64,000 nt of DNA from Chrysaora quinquecirrha (lineage: Eukaryota; Cnidaria; Scyphozoa; Semaeostomeae; Pelagiidae): contig JACTAT010000056.1 in assembly GCA_014526335.1 (NCBI GenBank), forward strand, positions 1,465,206-1,529,205. The letters are read 5' to 3'. The position numbers and the translations under genes were made by a program. The stretch's first letter is position 1, and every line of letters starts with the position of its first letter. Shown one piece after another: positions 22,489 through 40,000 of the stretch. Below the pieces are notes generated by a model. The model made no database searches. It was not told the DNA's origin and was given only the letters and a program-made list of their open reading frames with translations.

Positions 22489-23526
22489 ACTCTCCATGTG
22501 TGTATATATGTGTGCCTACCTATGTGCCACACAAAACACACGAACCACAAGAATCAGCACCGACCCTCTGACTCTCCATGTGTGTATATATGTGTGCCTA
22601 CCTATGTGCCACACAAAACACACGAACCACATGAATCAGCATCGACCCTCTGACTCTCCATGTGTGTACACACAAAACACACGAACCACATGAATCAGCA
22701 TCCACCCTCTGACTCTCCATGTGTGTATATATATATATGTGTGCCTACCTATGTGCCACACAAAACACACGAACCACAAGAATCAGCACCGACCCTCTGA
22801 CTCTCCATGTGTGTATATATGTGTGCCTACCAATGTGCCACACAAAACACACGAACCACAAGAATCAGCACCGACCCTCTGACTCTCCATGTGTGTATAT
22901 ATGTGTGCCTACCTATGTGCCACACAAAACACACGAACCACAAGAATCAGCATCCACCCTCTGACTCTCCATGTGTGTATATATGTGTGCCTACCTATGT
23001 GCCACACAAAACACACGAACCACAAGAATCAGCACCGACCCTCTGACTCTCCATGTGTGTATATATGTGTGCCTACCTATGTGCCACACAAAACACACGA
23101 ACCACAAGAATCAGCACCGACCCTCTGACTCTCCATGTGTGTATATATGTGTGCCTACCTATGTGCCACACAAAACACACGAACCACAAGAATCAGCATC
23201 CACCCTCTGACTCTCCATGTGTGTATATATGTGTGCCTACCTATGTGCCACACAAAACACACGAACCACATGAATCAGCATCCACCCTCTGACTCTCCAT
23301 GTGTGTATATAAGTGTGCCTACCTATGTGCCACACAAAACACATTAACCACAAGAATCAGCATCGACCCTCTGATCCCCCATGTGTGAATATATGTGTAC
23401 CTACATGTGTGCCACTCAGGACACACAAAACACAAGAATTAAGAGCGACCCTCTGACCCCCCATGTGTGAATATATGTGTACCTACATGTGTGCCACTCA
23501 GGACACACAGAACACAAGAATTAAGA
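22489..23526 (+). repeat. 82-bp minisatellite array, right arm
   Basis: About 12-13 units of 82 bp reading gactctccatgtgtgtatat, atgtgtgcctacctatgtgc and cacacaaaacacacgaacca. It is the inverted partner of 18,153-19,193. The unit near 22,660 is shortened and the last two units are diverged. Reading frames through it come from the repeat. Confidence 0.97.
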
Positions 23527-23655
23527 GATAGTCGGTCTCCCTCTCTCAGTGTGCGTGTGTCTGCATATGGCTATGAGAGGGAGGCTATATAAATAATGAG
23601 ATAGAGGCTACTTGGTCCCAAATTTTGAGAGAAAAAATGGTCTAAATTTAGTTCA

Positions 23656-23901
23656 ATGAGTTGGAATTTCGATCGGGATATATCGAGGGTAGCCCTTGGT
23701 TCAGCAACAGCGGAAAGAAGTTTCAGTGCAATGAGAAGGATCAAGTCCTGGCTTCGATCAACAATGGTGGCAAAAAGTCTCAACAACAGAATGTTCTGCA
23801 CGCTACAGAAGGATCGCACTGATTACATTTGCACTTTAGAAATTGCGAAAGAATTTATTGCACGTAATGACCAGCGTGGCAGATATTTTGGAAAATTTTA
23901 A
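23656..23901 (+). pseudogene. hAT transposase C-terminal fragment
   Basis: The frame holds GSATAERSFSAMRRIKSWLR followed by STMVAKSLNNRMF, the C-terminal dimerisation block of hAT-family transposases (SATAERSFS...RIK..LRSTM). Only about 75 residues are present; the DDE catalytic part and BED/TTF zinc finger are not seen upstream, where the minisatellite lies. It ends at a natural stop after RYFGKF. Non-functional as it stands. Confidence 0.9.
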
Positions 23902-24504
23902 GGATTTTGAGCTATGAAGCAGTAGCTGTGACAATTTTTCTTAGGTTGAATATTAAGTTGTATAGTTAAGTTGAATATTACTGCAGAAGTCAGAATGACC
24001 AAGGAGAGTATTAGTTGGATAATGAAATCGAAGAATATTGTTATAACAGAAACAATTCGAAGCAATCTTTTGGTCATGCATGTAGATCACCTTAACCATG
24101 CCATGCAGTACAATTACTTTTTTGCCATGAAAATTATGAATTATGAGCGTACCCAAAAGCAGAGTCTAGAAAAGTGTTCAACCTTCCTCCAAACAGAAAT
24201 ACCCCTAGCTGAAAACCTTCCTAATTAAACAATGAAAATTAGGCGTGTCTTAGGTGTGGCATCAGATTTTCTTTTTTTCTGGTTGACCTTCCTCCGGTCA
24301 ATTATCGTGTGACCGTAACTTTTTCTTGGCTCTGCCCAAAAGGCAAAATTTCTACAGGTTTCCCTGTTTCGCCAGCAAACGTCGACACACTTTGGTGCCC
24401 TTTCTACGGATCCTGCCCCCGCCGCTTCATGAAGCTTCCGGCGCCTCTGAGCCAGACAACGAAATCTATAGGGAGGGCCCATGAGGAGGGGCAGAATGGT
24501 GAAG

Positions 24505-24668
24505 GTGAAATGGTGTTTTAGCGCCAGTCGCTAGGATCTCAGTAGTAGGTCAACTAATCGAGATCTTGACCCTGTTTGTGACGCTACCGTGGCTGGGCTC
24601 GAACCCTTACCACACTGAGCTCCTGACACCACGAGTCAGCTGGATTACACCACGACGCCACAGCACCT
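24505..24668 (-). mobile_element. tRNA-derived SINE, copy 1
   Basis: On the minus strand it starts ggtgctgtggcgtcgtggtg (A-box-like TGGCGTCGTGG) and has the B-box-like GGTTCGAGCCC, typical of RNA polymerase III SINE heads. The body ends tggcgctaaaacaccatttc. The same element lies at 56,690-56,858 (minus) and 31,503-31,630 (plus). Confidence 0.85.
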
Positions 24669-25065
24669 TCAAGAATATCCCAATATACCCTACACTTTTT
24701 TGGGACATATCGCTCATCTTCTTATCCCCTTATGTGCTTTCTCCCATCTATCCCAGAATTTAACAATATCCCGTTGGTATCGTATACCCTTTATTCTATG
24801 CAGAATTATCCCTTATTCCTTGATATTTTCTGGAAATATTCCACATCCCTAATGCCCCAATGGGGCCTTATAAGTAGCTCTTATAAGGCTGGGTACTCTT
24901 TTCAAGCTTTTTTCTTTGCAAGTTAAGAACTCCCAAGAAGCTCCCAAGAAACTTTTACTATAAAAAAAATGAAAGTGCCAAAACTTTAGAACGTTTCCTT
25001 TGAGTTGGAAAGAAAAGTTTCTTTAAATAAATTAGTGTGTACAACTTAACCATTCACTTGGGCTA
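24669..25065. other. non-coding, nothing recognised
   Basis: Rich in tatccc words (about 24,670-24,850) but without a fixed period. No exon or RNA gene seen. Confidence 0.35.
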
Positions 25066-26583
25066 CACTCATTTTTTTATAAGAATACTATAAATTTTGT
25101 CCAGCCTCAATATTCTTAAAAAATGTTCGTTTTGAGCCTGAATATATTCTTAAAGTATTCTTATTTTTCAAATCTGATATGCGGTTTTAGGGGAACATAG
25201 TTAGAGGAAAAGTCATCTCATATGGTCGAGCGAAAGAAATATTTAACTATTATAACAAGAAGAATGTTGTTAACAATCATGAAGTCTCTCTATTACTAAT
25301 CTTCTTAATATGCAAATCAGGTTGGCCATTGTTATGACCCGTTGTTCGATTCAACAGGAAAGGCTTTTTCCCTAGGCAAGCTAGAAATGCGCTTCTTTTT
25401 TTAATCGATCCCGTTTCTGGCCGGACACTGTTTTAAGATTTTGCTAAGCGTTTTGAAACCTATAAGTTGGTTAAAATTTCGATTTTCTCTCCCCTCAAAA
25501 AAGTTTTGATTTTGATGGCGGCCATCTATTATGTTCTTTTCATCACACGTACATTGAATCTTTTGCGTGCAACTCTCAGGGGTTTATTCAATGACTTGCG
25601 GCTTTAAAAGCCTGGATTCCATATAGAATCTTAACTTCGTGCAACTATCGCACAATCGTGAGAATTTCTTTTCGTACGATTATCGCACGACCATAAATAC
25701 AAATTGTGACATTTTTGTCGTAGCAGAGCCTTCACGATTACATTACTACGATTTGGTTGTGATGTAGTCTTTCTTACAAGATATTTTGAGATAGAAAAAC
25801 GAAACACGCTTTCCAGACAATGGATATCTTTCCCAACGGTATATTTATTGGCAGCGTGCGATTGTGTTTTATCTCTCAACTTCACACTCAAATACAATAC
25901 TACACTGCTGTTGTGAACAAAAAAGCTCCAGCGATTTAAAAGCTTTTTATGTCAACAAAAGTCCCAAGACGAAAGTAGAATTTTAGGAGTTAAGAATGAA
26001 ATTTCAAAAAACGTGAGAATTTCTGGGGATTTTTCAAGGATTTTCTGCCACTTAATAGATGATTCGAGGTGAATTGGACATTTCTGGGTGGTTTTGGGTG
26101 CTTTTCATCAGGTTATGGTTCGTTTTCAGTGCTTTTGGCTGGTTTTGGGCAATTTTGGGTTGTTTCGTGTTTTTAGTAAGTACGTTTTCACGTTTTCAGG
26201 GGTCAAAGAACAGTAAGAGACAGTAATTCATTTTGTAATTTTACTCATATTCTTTCCGTTTTCAAGAAGAGTTCTTGCTTTTATTATTTCCGTAAATCTG
26301 CGTCTAAGTCTAAGTCTGCGATGAGATAGGGGTAGGATTTTTCAATTTACGCAGCAGTAATACTACTAATTTTGCGTCTTAAGTTGACACAAAAGCGTTT
26401 GGAATACTCTTAGTAGATCAGGAAATTTGGTGGCAAAAAATTTCATTAATCATTTACCATCGAACTGTTTGACTTTTATTTAGACTGTTAATAATAGGAT
26501 TTTCGAGTGAATACAGGGCATATAAACTTTTTGTTGCATTAGAATTCAAGTGGATTGAACACTGGCATGTGAAATTTGATGGC

Positions 26584-26768
26584 ATGATGATGATGATGAT
26601 CTGATGATGATTATGATTATGATCATGATGATGATGATTATAATGATGTCAATGATGATGATGATGATTCTAATGGTGATTGTAATGTTATAGTTGATGA
26701 TGGCGATAATGATAATTTTGACGGTGATGATAACTATGATGATGCTGATTGATGATGATGATGATGTT
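26584..26768. repeat. ATG/ATT trinucleotide microsatellite
   Basis: Impure (gat)n tract with gatgatgatgatgatgat stretches, inside the 2.3-kb TIR element. Confidence 0.9.
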
Positions 26769-26844
26769 CTATTTTAATCCACAGCTTAATACCCTTTCAT
26801 CAATTCTCTTATGTGCTTACCATTACAAGTAGACTAGCTTTTTT

Positions 26845-27193
26845 AATTGACGCCCGCGATGCGGGCGAGCTTTTACCTTGACACCCGCGATGCAGGTGAG
26901 ATTTTACTTTGAAACCCGCGATGCGGGTGAATATTAGTACCAGTTTAGCCTTGGGAAGACAAGATACCACTCAGCTGCCTTTTAACTTGCTGCCTTTTAA
27001 CAGCCTTCTGAACTTTCGCTAGAGTCCGGGAGGTTAGCTACCCATGGCATCCCACAACCTCCCGGACTCTAGCGAAAGTTCAGAAGGCTGCAAGTTAAAA
27101 GGCAACAAGTTAAAAGGCAGCTGAGTGGTATCTTTGTCTTCCCAAGGCTAAACTGGTACTAATACACCATCGCAGGTTTCAAAGTAAATTTTG
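26845..27193. repeat. CCGCGATGCGGG tandem repeat and long hairpin
   Basis: Three units of about 35 bp carry cccgcgatgcgggtga-type cores (26,849-26,932). From 26,902 a foldback begins: the left arm runs through ttagtaccagtttagccttg, ccactcagctgccttttaac and gctagagtccgggaggtt; the right arm is its reverse complement ending at tttgaaacctgcgatgg (inverted). The loop is about 20 bases around 27,045. The arms are about 135 bp and nearly perfect. Confidence 0.93.
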
Positions 27194-27820
27194 TTCTAAC
27201 ATTGCAAAACAGGCATCTGCTGAAAAATGAGACAGAAATATGGGAGAGCTGAGGCTGAGCATATTCTTACAATATTCTTAAAAATAGGATGATTCTGAGC
27301 CTGAATATTCTTATAAACAATATTCTTATAAAAAAAGAGTGCATGCAGTAGAAATAGTAAGATTTCAGAAAATATGCGCATTAATTGAAGCGACCTTTCA
27401 TCTATCCTGAGGCGCACGCGAAACGTAACGGCATTGAGAGGCAGAGAACAATTTTTGATTAAAATCATGATGAAATATAAATGGTAAAACGATGTAGAAT
27501 ATATATAGAAATTTCTATTGTGCAGTTATGTGCAAAACCCATGAAATCACAAATTATAAGATATATTTATTTGATGAAGATTAGAAAAATAAAATTTCAT
27601 ATCTATTTTACTTAGAAGAGATATTCGAAAATAATTATTAAAACTAAATTCTAATAAAATATTTAGTTAATAATCTTTCACATCATGCTATCAGATTGAT
27701 CAAATATTTGAAGCGATTTTGACTCTTGAGGGGGATGTCAGGTAACTGATCAGATCTTTTACGCTATATCTTCAAGAATGGGTTAAATTGAAGTTATCTA
27801 AGAAAATATGACTCACCCTA

Positions 27821-28201
27821 CACGCTTTTTTATAACGAACCACTATATAAGGAGCCCACATCACATGTTGAAGGCCGAAAAATTTTAAGAGCTTATACTA
27901 CTAAAGACAAAATCGCTAAGGAACTTTTCATTTTGATTATTAGTATCCCTTTAAACAATCAAGAATTAGAAAAGTCGCGCAGTCAAAAGTCGTACAGATT
28001 GTATGTTACGCTTGCATCAATTGTTTTATCGAGTAGTTTCCTTGCTTACATACAAGTGTCTCTGAAAAATAGTCACGACACTAAATGTGGAGTTAACTAC
28101 TAAGGAACTTTTTGTAGTACAATTTTTAATAAAGCGGTCCAAAAATACGGAACTTTAGAAACTAGGACTTGAGCTAGGTTCTCTATAAAATAAAAAGCGT
28201 G
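27821..28201. mobile_element. TA-flanked MITE, copy 2
   Basis: Ends CACGCTTTTTTATAACGAAC and, inverted, AAAATAAAAAGCGTG. TA dinucleotides flank both sides (27,819-27,820 and 28,202-28,203). Length 381 bp, no coding capacity. Inner words ttaagagc and aaggaacttt recur in inverted form. Confidence 0.85.
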
Positions 28202-28203
28202 TA

Positions 28204-29398
28204 AGGACAAAGCGTTGCTCGATTAACGTGGGTTAGACCCACAACAGCGACGACACACATAAAGCATTGACAATAGACGGGCTAAGCAGATATATCCTTC
28301 AAGTGACTTCCTATCCCTTCACTTTTTGATCAAGATACATCGTACATACTATAAGCCTTACCTCTACCTAAAAACCTATGAAAATCATTTAAAGTTGCAA
28401 TCAAAACGTTATGAATTACTGCTATAAAGTCGATTACATGCATTCTTTATTAGGAAACTTGGTTATGAACAAGCCGAAGAGAGTTTCTTAATTTCGGAAT
28501 TTAATTTGCATAATTTATCAATATTCCTAACTGACTTTTCTTCCTGAATTCTGCTATTACTTCTTTCTTTCTAATTTTTAAGGAGGGCCGTCTAGGGGTT
28601 CTAGGGAACATGGGAATTAGACGATTAAAAGGGAATAAGGGAACATCGGTAAACAGGGATCAGGTAAATCCTCCCTATCAAGCCGTTTAACTATCAATAT
28701 GAAAAACAAAACTCTGGGAACAAGGGATTTTCTCAGAGAAACAGGGGGGGCCATGTAACCTACCAAACGACCCTCATTAAGAGGAAACCTTTTTTGGCAA
28801 ATATCGTTAATATCGTGGCCGAAGCGTTTCGTATTTTTCGGGACCTGGGAAGATAATAACTTATGGACGGACGGGGATGTGCCGCTCAGATTATATAAAC
28901 TCACCCACTTATATTGTAGACACAGACCCCATACTACGAGTAATAATAAGCGGAATATGGCAGTAATAAGACTTTCTATTACTGTCATATTCCTCTTTTA
29001 TATCCCTATCCGTTGATCTCCCTATCCCTATCCTAATATTTCTTGAAACTGTCCTAAGAACATCTTCAACGCGATTTTAACACTATTTCGTTTCAAATAA
29101 GGTTGCATTTTCTAGTTTTATTTCATTTTCTTCCCTCTTATATGGGGTTTTGGTAAATCATACCCATGTTAAGAGAATTTCAGCACCCAGAGCCAACCCA
29201 TTTGGGCGGCACACATCTGTACCCAAATCATATTAAGTAGCCTGCACTTAGTACCATTCGGGTTTCAGGAAGGTAGTTTCTTGCAAAAAATGCATGTAAT
29301 CATTAAAAATCAAGGATAAATCAAATAAACTATATAGACTCTATTTTATCATACCAGAGAAAAAAATGCAGTGAAGTCCAGTGATAAAGACCAGTTGT
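28204..29398. other. intergenic, nothing recognised
   Basis: Lies downstream of the SSUH2 stop. Contains a G/A-rich tract (28,580-28,760) but no exon, RNA gene or clear repeat edge. Confidence 0.35.
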
Positions 29399-35688
<6,290 letters not shown>

Positions 35689-35799
35689 TAAAGAAAGACG
35701 TATACTTAAATAGATCTATAGATATATGAACAAAAACCTCTTAAACGGGAGGATAACCTTGGGCTGTGTGACTTGGAGAGTTGCTAGACGATTTCATTG

Positions 35800-35998
35800 A
35801 GTCCTGCTTTGACAAGCAAAACGGATTTTAAAATCTTCAAAAGCATTTTGTGCATGCATCAAGCAAAATATGTTTGATAAGCAATGATTTGTCATGTAGC
35901 CGAACGGTGAAACAACATTGTGTTTGGCGTTTACAAACAAGTTTGAAATGGTTGAAAATTGAAAAACAATGTTTGATAGTTTGGCAGGGCCTTTGACA
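35800..35998. mobile_element. CAAACATT-rich TIR MITE, copy 3
   Basis: Words gacaagcaaaacgg, caagcaaaatatgtttgata and aaaacaatgtttgatagttt, ending ggcagggcctttg. Directly abutted by the foldback MITE at 36,005. Confidence 0.65.
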
Positions 35999-36004
35999 CT
36001 GTAT

Positions 36005-36215
36005 TTTGACATGATAGTCACCACTTATCATGACAAAACTTTGATATTTAGTTGGGCAATGTTTGGGAGATCAAAGGTCGGATCGAATAGGCAAGAAACC
36101 ACATTTCTTGCCTATTTATTGCAAAGGTCGGATCGAATAGGCAAGAAACCACATTTCTCATTGCCCGATGATGGGAGACTATCATGTCTAATACACGTTG
36201 CCAACTAAATATCAG
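36005..36215. mobile_element. foldback MITE, second copy
   Basis: tgacatgatagtcaccactt and atttagttgggcaatgtttg on the left; agactatcatgtct and gccaactaaatatc at the right. Same family as 15,540-15,745. A 39-bp piece (aaaggtcggatcgaataggc...) is duplicated in tandem in the middle. Confidence 0.8.
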
Positions 36216-36284
36216 CCTTAATAAGTCCGAATATATTTACTCTGTTGAAAAGGCCTTTGAGTTAGCACTTGAGTTATATTTAGC

Positions 36285-36478
36285 ATAAGGTCAAAACATT
36301 AAACATTGTTTGTAAACATTTTGATTTTCTTGTTGAAAAATATGTATGAATTTTTGGCCACATCATAAAGCATTGCTTGTCGAATACTTTTCGCCTGACA
36401 CAAGCATAAAATGCATGCATAGCAAATCTCAAATGTTTGACCAACACTGTTTGATCGTTTGGCAATAGTCTCAGAGTC
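36285..36478. mobile_element. CAAACATT-rich TIR MITE, copy 4
   Basis: ggtcaaaacattaaacattg on the left and aaatgtttgaccaacactgt, tgatcgtttggcaatagtct on the right, about 190 bp. Confidence 0.65.
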
Positions 36479-37030
36479 AGCATTAGTTACTTTTAGCATT
36501 ATTGCTAGCTTTAGCAATGGGGTTAGGCTTAAGCGTTATTATTACCTTTAGGGTTAGCATTAGAGTTCGTTTTAGCGTTAATTAGTGTTAGCTTTTCAGT
36601 TAGCTTTAGCATTAGGGTTAGCATTAGAATTTGCGTTAGTGCTATCATTACCTTTAGGGTTAGCATTAGAGTTCGTTTAACGTTAATTAGTGTTAGCTTT
36701 TCAGTTAGCTTTAGCGTTAGGGTTAGTATTAGAATTTGCTTTAGCGTTAGAGTCACTGTTAGGGTTAGCATTAGAGTTAGCATTTCAATTAGCGTTAAGA
36801 AAAGCATTAGGATTGGCTTTAGCGATATCATTACCTTTAGGATAAGCATTAGAGTTCGTTTAGCGTTAATTAGTGTCAGCCTTTCAGTTAGCTTTAGCGT
36901 TAGGGTTAGCATTCGAATTCGCTTTAGCGTTAGAATAACTGTTAGGGTTGGCATTAGAGTTAGCATTCCAATTAACGTTAGGAAGCATAAGAATTGGCTT
37001 TAGCGTTATCATTACCTTTAGGATAAGCAT
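36478..37030. repeat. degenerate GTTAGC/GTTAGGG repeat
   Basis: Tandem of six-base words around gttagc, gttagg and attaga, with higher-order blocks of about 120 bp (agcattagagttcgttt...gcgttaattagtgttagc) repeated three to four times. Some hexamers equal the animal telomere repeat TTAGGG, but most do not. Confidence 0.9.
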
Positions 37031-37074
37031 TCTACTGACAATCACAGATGTGTACATCTGTCATGATAACTCAC

Positions 37075-40000
37075 CACATGAATCAACCACTGTCATCCAT
37101 GTATAATGTGTGCTTGCACTGACACACACAGTACACGAACCTAAGATCATGCCACCTGTCCATCGGAAACTCATCGAATGTGCCTAACCATGCCACAGAA
37201 ACCCAGCCATTCCATCCCTTACTTCATGTCGTGTATATGGCTACCTATGGCCACAAAACAAAACAAACACACTCGACCCACTCCCCGTGTTATGTGCCTC
37301 GCAATGTGCCACACAAAACACAACGCAACCATGTAATCACATCCCTCTCACTCTCCATGCGTGTATATATGTGTGCCTACCTATGCACAAAACACACCAC
37401 AGAATCACACCCCCTGATCTCCATTGTGTATATTGTGCCATCTATGTGCCACACAAAACACACGAACCACAAAATACCGACCCTCTGACTCTCCATACGT
37501 TATATATGTGTCTACCTATATCCACACAAAACACACGAACCACATGAATCAGTCCACCTTACTCCTGCTGATTGCTCCATGTGCAAACAGACCATATGTG
37601 CATGACCTTCCCTAAAGTCACATGTCACACCACCCATGACTCCCATATAATGGTGCCTATTGTATGTCCACAAAAACCACAGAATCACCAATGACATCGT
37701 CATGACCGAATGTCATCGGACACTACCTTATGTGTCCCCAAACCTATCGCCGAAATCGACATAAAACTGGTAAAATGAACAATGTCTGGCACCGACACAA
37801 TTAGAGATGTCTATTTTAGTTGCAGTTGTTGCATGCTCGAAGGACTATAATAATGAGTAGCACTTGTCCAATTAGGTGTCTAATTTGTTCAAACGATCGA
37901 TGATAGGCCAATGATCACCAGGATATTCATTGCACAAATTCAGTCCAATAAATCCACTTATCAAACCATTATTGCTAACATCAAGTGTAATCAGTCAAAT
38001 CAAAATTGGAACCGGACAGCGGCCTTGCCCAGTGTGCATGGAAGGCAGCAGGCAAAGGTGCCACCAAAATTATACCGATTTTTCCTAATCATTTAAGATT
38101 AATCGTTAAAGATGGTTTCAAGGAATAGAAGAATGCAATTTATGAGTGTTTCAGGAAAAACTCAATGAGCTTCTCTATGCAACGAATGGCATTTTGTATA
38201 ATGTTGCTACTGTAAATGTGTTTTATTAATATTATAGCGTTTAAGATCTTAACTATACAATCTATGCACAATCATCACTTGTTTCATACTGTCACTGGCA
38301 GCTGGGAGAAGGCAAAGAGGTCATCATTCAAAATGGGTTCATCAGATGTTCTTACGTACAAAGATCGAACTGCTAGAATTCAAAAATTATGGATATCAGA
38401 GTGGTTAGATTGTTAATTGAAAGATTTTGAGATTGAGCACGTGAATAGTTGTTGATTTTAGTTGATTTGATTGTAAGAAGTGTATAGAATTCTTAGGTAG
38501 AATATGTAGTGTTAAGATTCAGAATTTTACTAGAACAATTAAAGCAATAATTGAATGCATTAGAATTACTTCAGAACAAAAGAATTGTTAGCACTGCAAT
38601 AGATAGACTAACTGTCAACCTTCCAAGTAAATTACAGTGCACAATGAAATCTATGTTAGATTACTTTCAGAGTTGAAGTGTTCATTCCTCCGTCAAACGA
38701 CGTACTATTTGCTTCACATTTAAGATTTAGCTTGTTGCATAGGACTTTTTGCCTTCTACGGTCTACGTATTAACTTTGGCTTCAAGATCTCACGTTCAAA
38801 CTTAGGCCACAGATGAACATCAAATTGGTAGAATGGGCATAATGTGTAAGATACATCGATAGGACTAGGAGATATGATGTGATCCCGTGCTGACCATGAG
38901 TCGACCAACACGAATCGACCCAGCTGAGACAACCATGGACTTCAGATACCCATACGTCTTTGCATACGTATTTATCCCTTACGTTCCAAATATTCAATAA
39001 TACATGATATACCTTCTTTGAATATTCATCATTCTAACCCTATCTATTACCTCTACCTGGTAATTCGTTGACGTTAACTTTTTCATAGAATTCCCAAAAT
39101 CGGCAAAATTCTAAGTTGTTAATGCCTTAATACTTGTATTAATAAGTCTAACTCTTGTTCAACATACATCTTGCCAGTTAAGAATCTAAGAATTGTCCAC
39201 CGAAATTCTTAATACTCAAACTGAAGCTTTGTAATTGAAATGGTTTTTGGCAGTCGAAGAAATTCATATATAGCAAAAGTTACAACAACGAATTTTACTA
39301 TGGCTCTCAATTATAGTCCATTTATATGTGTCATTCCAGAAGGTTTACCTGACAACAAAGTTCTTCATATCCCTTTCGCTCGACTGTTTAGATCTTCTAA
39401 GTTTAATTATCTACTAGATTCACAAACCCTTTCAAATATTTTTCCATAAGTTATTTTCTACACTTGAATCTTTGCTAATCTCAGTTATCAATGATTGCCT
39501 TTAAAAGTGTCCATTAAAAACTTCGTAGCAACATCAAATCGCTATTTCTTTCGTCGTTTGCGACATAAAGTATTGCTAACTTGTGCAACCTAAAAATACA
39601 TAATTTGAGTTCCTAGATTGATGAACTTAAAGTTTATACAAACATTATATTTTCCAACTTGGTTATTAATTGCAGCTAACATTGTGTTACCTCATATTCA
39701 ACCAATCAACTAACTGCTGTGTGAAATATTCTAGCATTTAAAACTTTATTAACAGAAAGTCCAAAGAAATGCATCTATTATGATTCACGAAAGAATTTAC
39801 TGGGTTTCAAGATTTTTCCACATAATAAGATCATTCGACTAATTGGAATTTCGGTGGCTTTTACTCAGGTTCATGGTTGTATTTCGTACTTTTGCCTGTC
39901 ATAGCAATTGTGTTTCAGTCGTTTATAGATTTTTCACTTTCAGTCAAAGACAGTAGAAATTTAGTTTTAATTTTTCATATTCTCTTCAAGAAGTTCTGAT

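Larger units (their letters stand above)
25066..27341. mobile_element. 2.3-kb TIR element with internal hairpin
   Basis: Ends CACTCATTTTTTTATAAGAA (25,066 on) and, inverted, TTCTTATAAAAAAAGAGTG (to 27,341). Flanks are TA on the left and CA on the right, fitting a TA target. Sub-terminal blocks also match in inverted form: cagcctca, attcttaaaaa, gagcctgaatat. No transposase frame is seen. It contains an ATG microsatellite and a 290-bp hairpin. Terminal design is shared with the shorter copies at 27,821, 49,826 and 55,492. Confidence 0.75.

Noticed and set aside
24225..24482. 85-residue frame on the minus strand with Cys/Arg-rich content
   Set aside because: Partly overlaps the region next to the SINE; no family, no splice support.
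36529..36966. 145-residue frame rich in Leu/Thr/Met
   Set aside because: It reads the GTTAGC-like repeat; period and composition explain it.
36478..37030. True interstitial telomere
   Set aside because: Only a minority of hexamers equal TTAGGG; the array has its own higher-order unit, so I call it a degenerate repeat instead.
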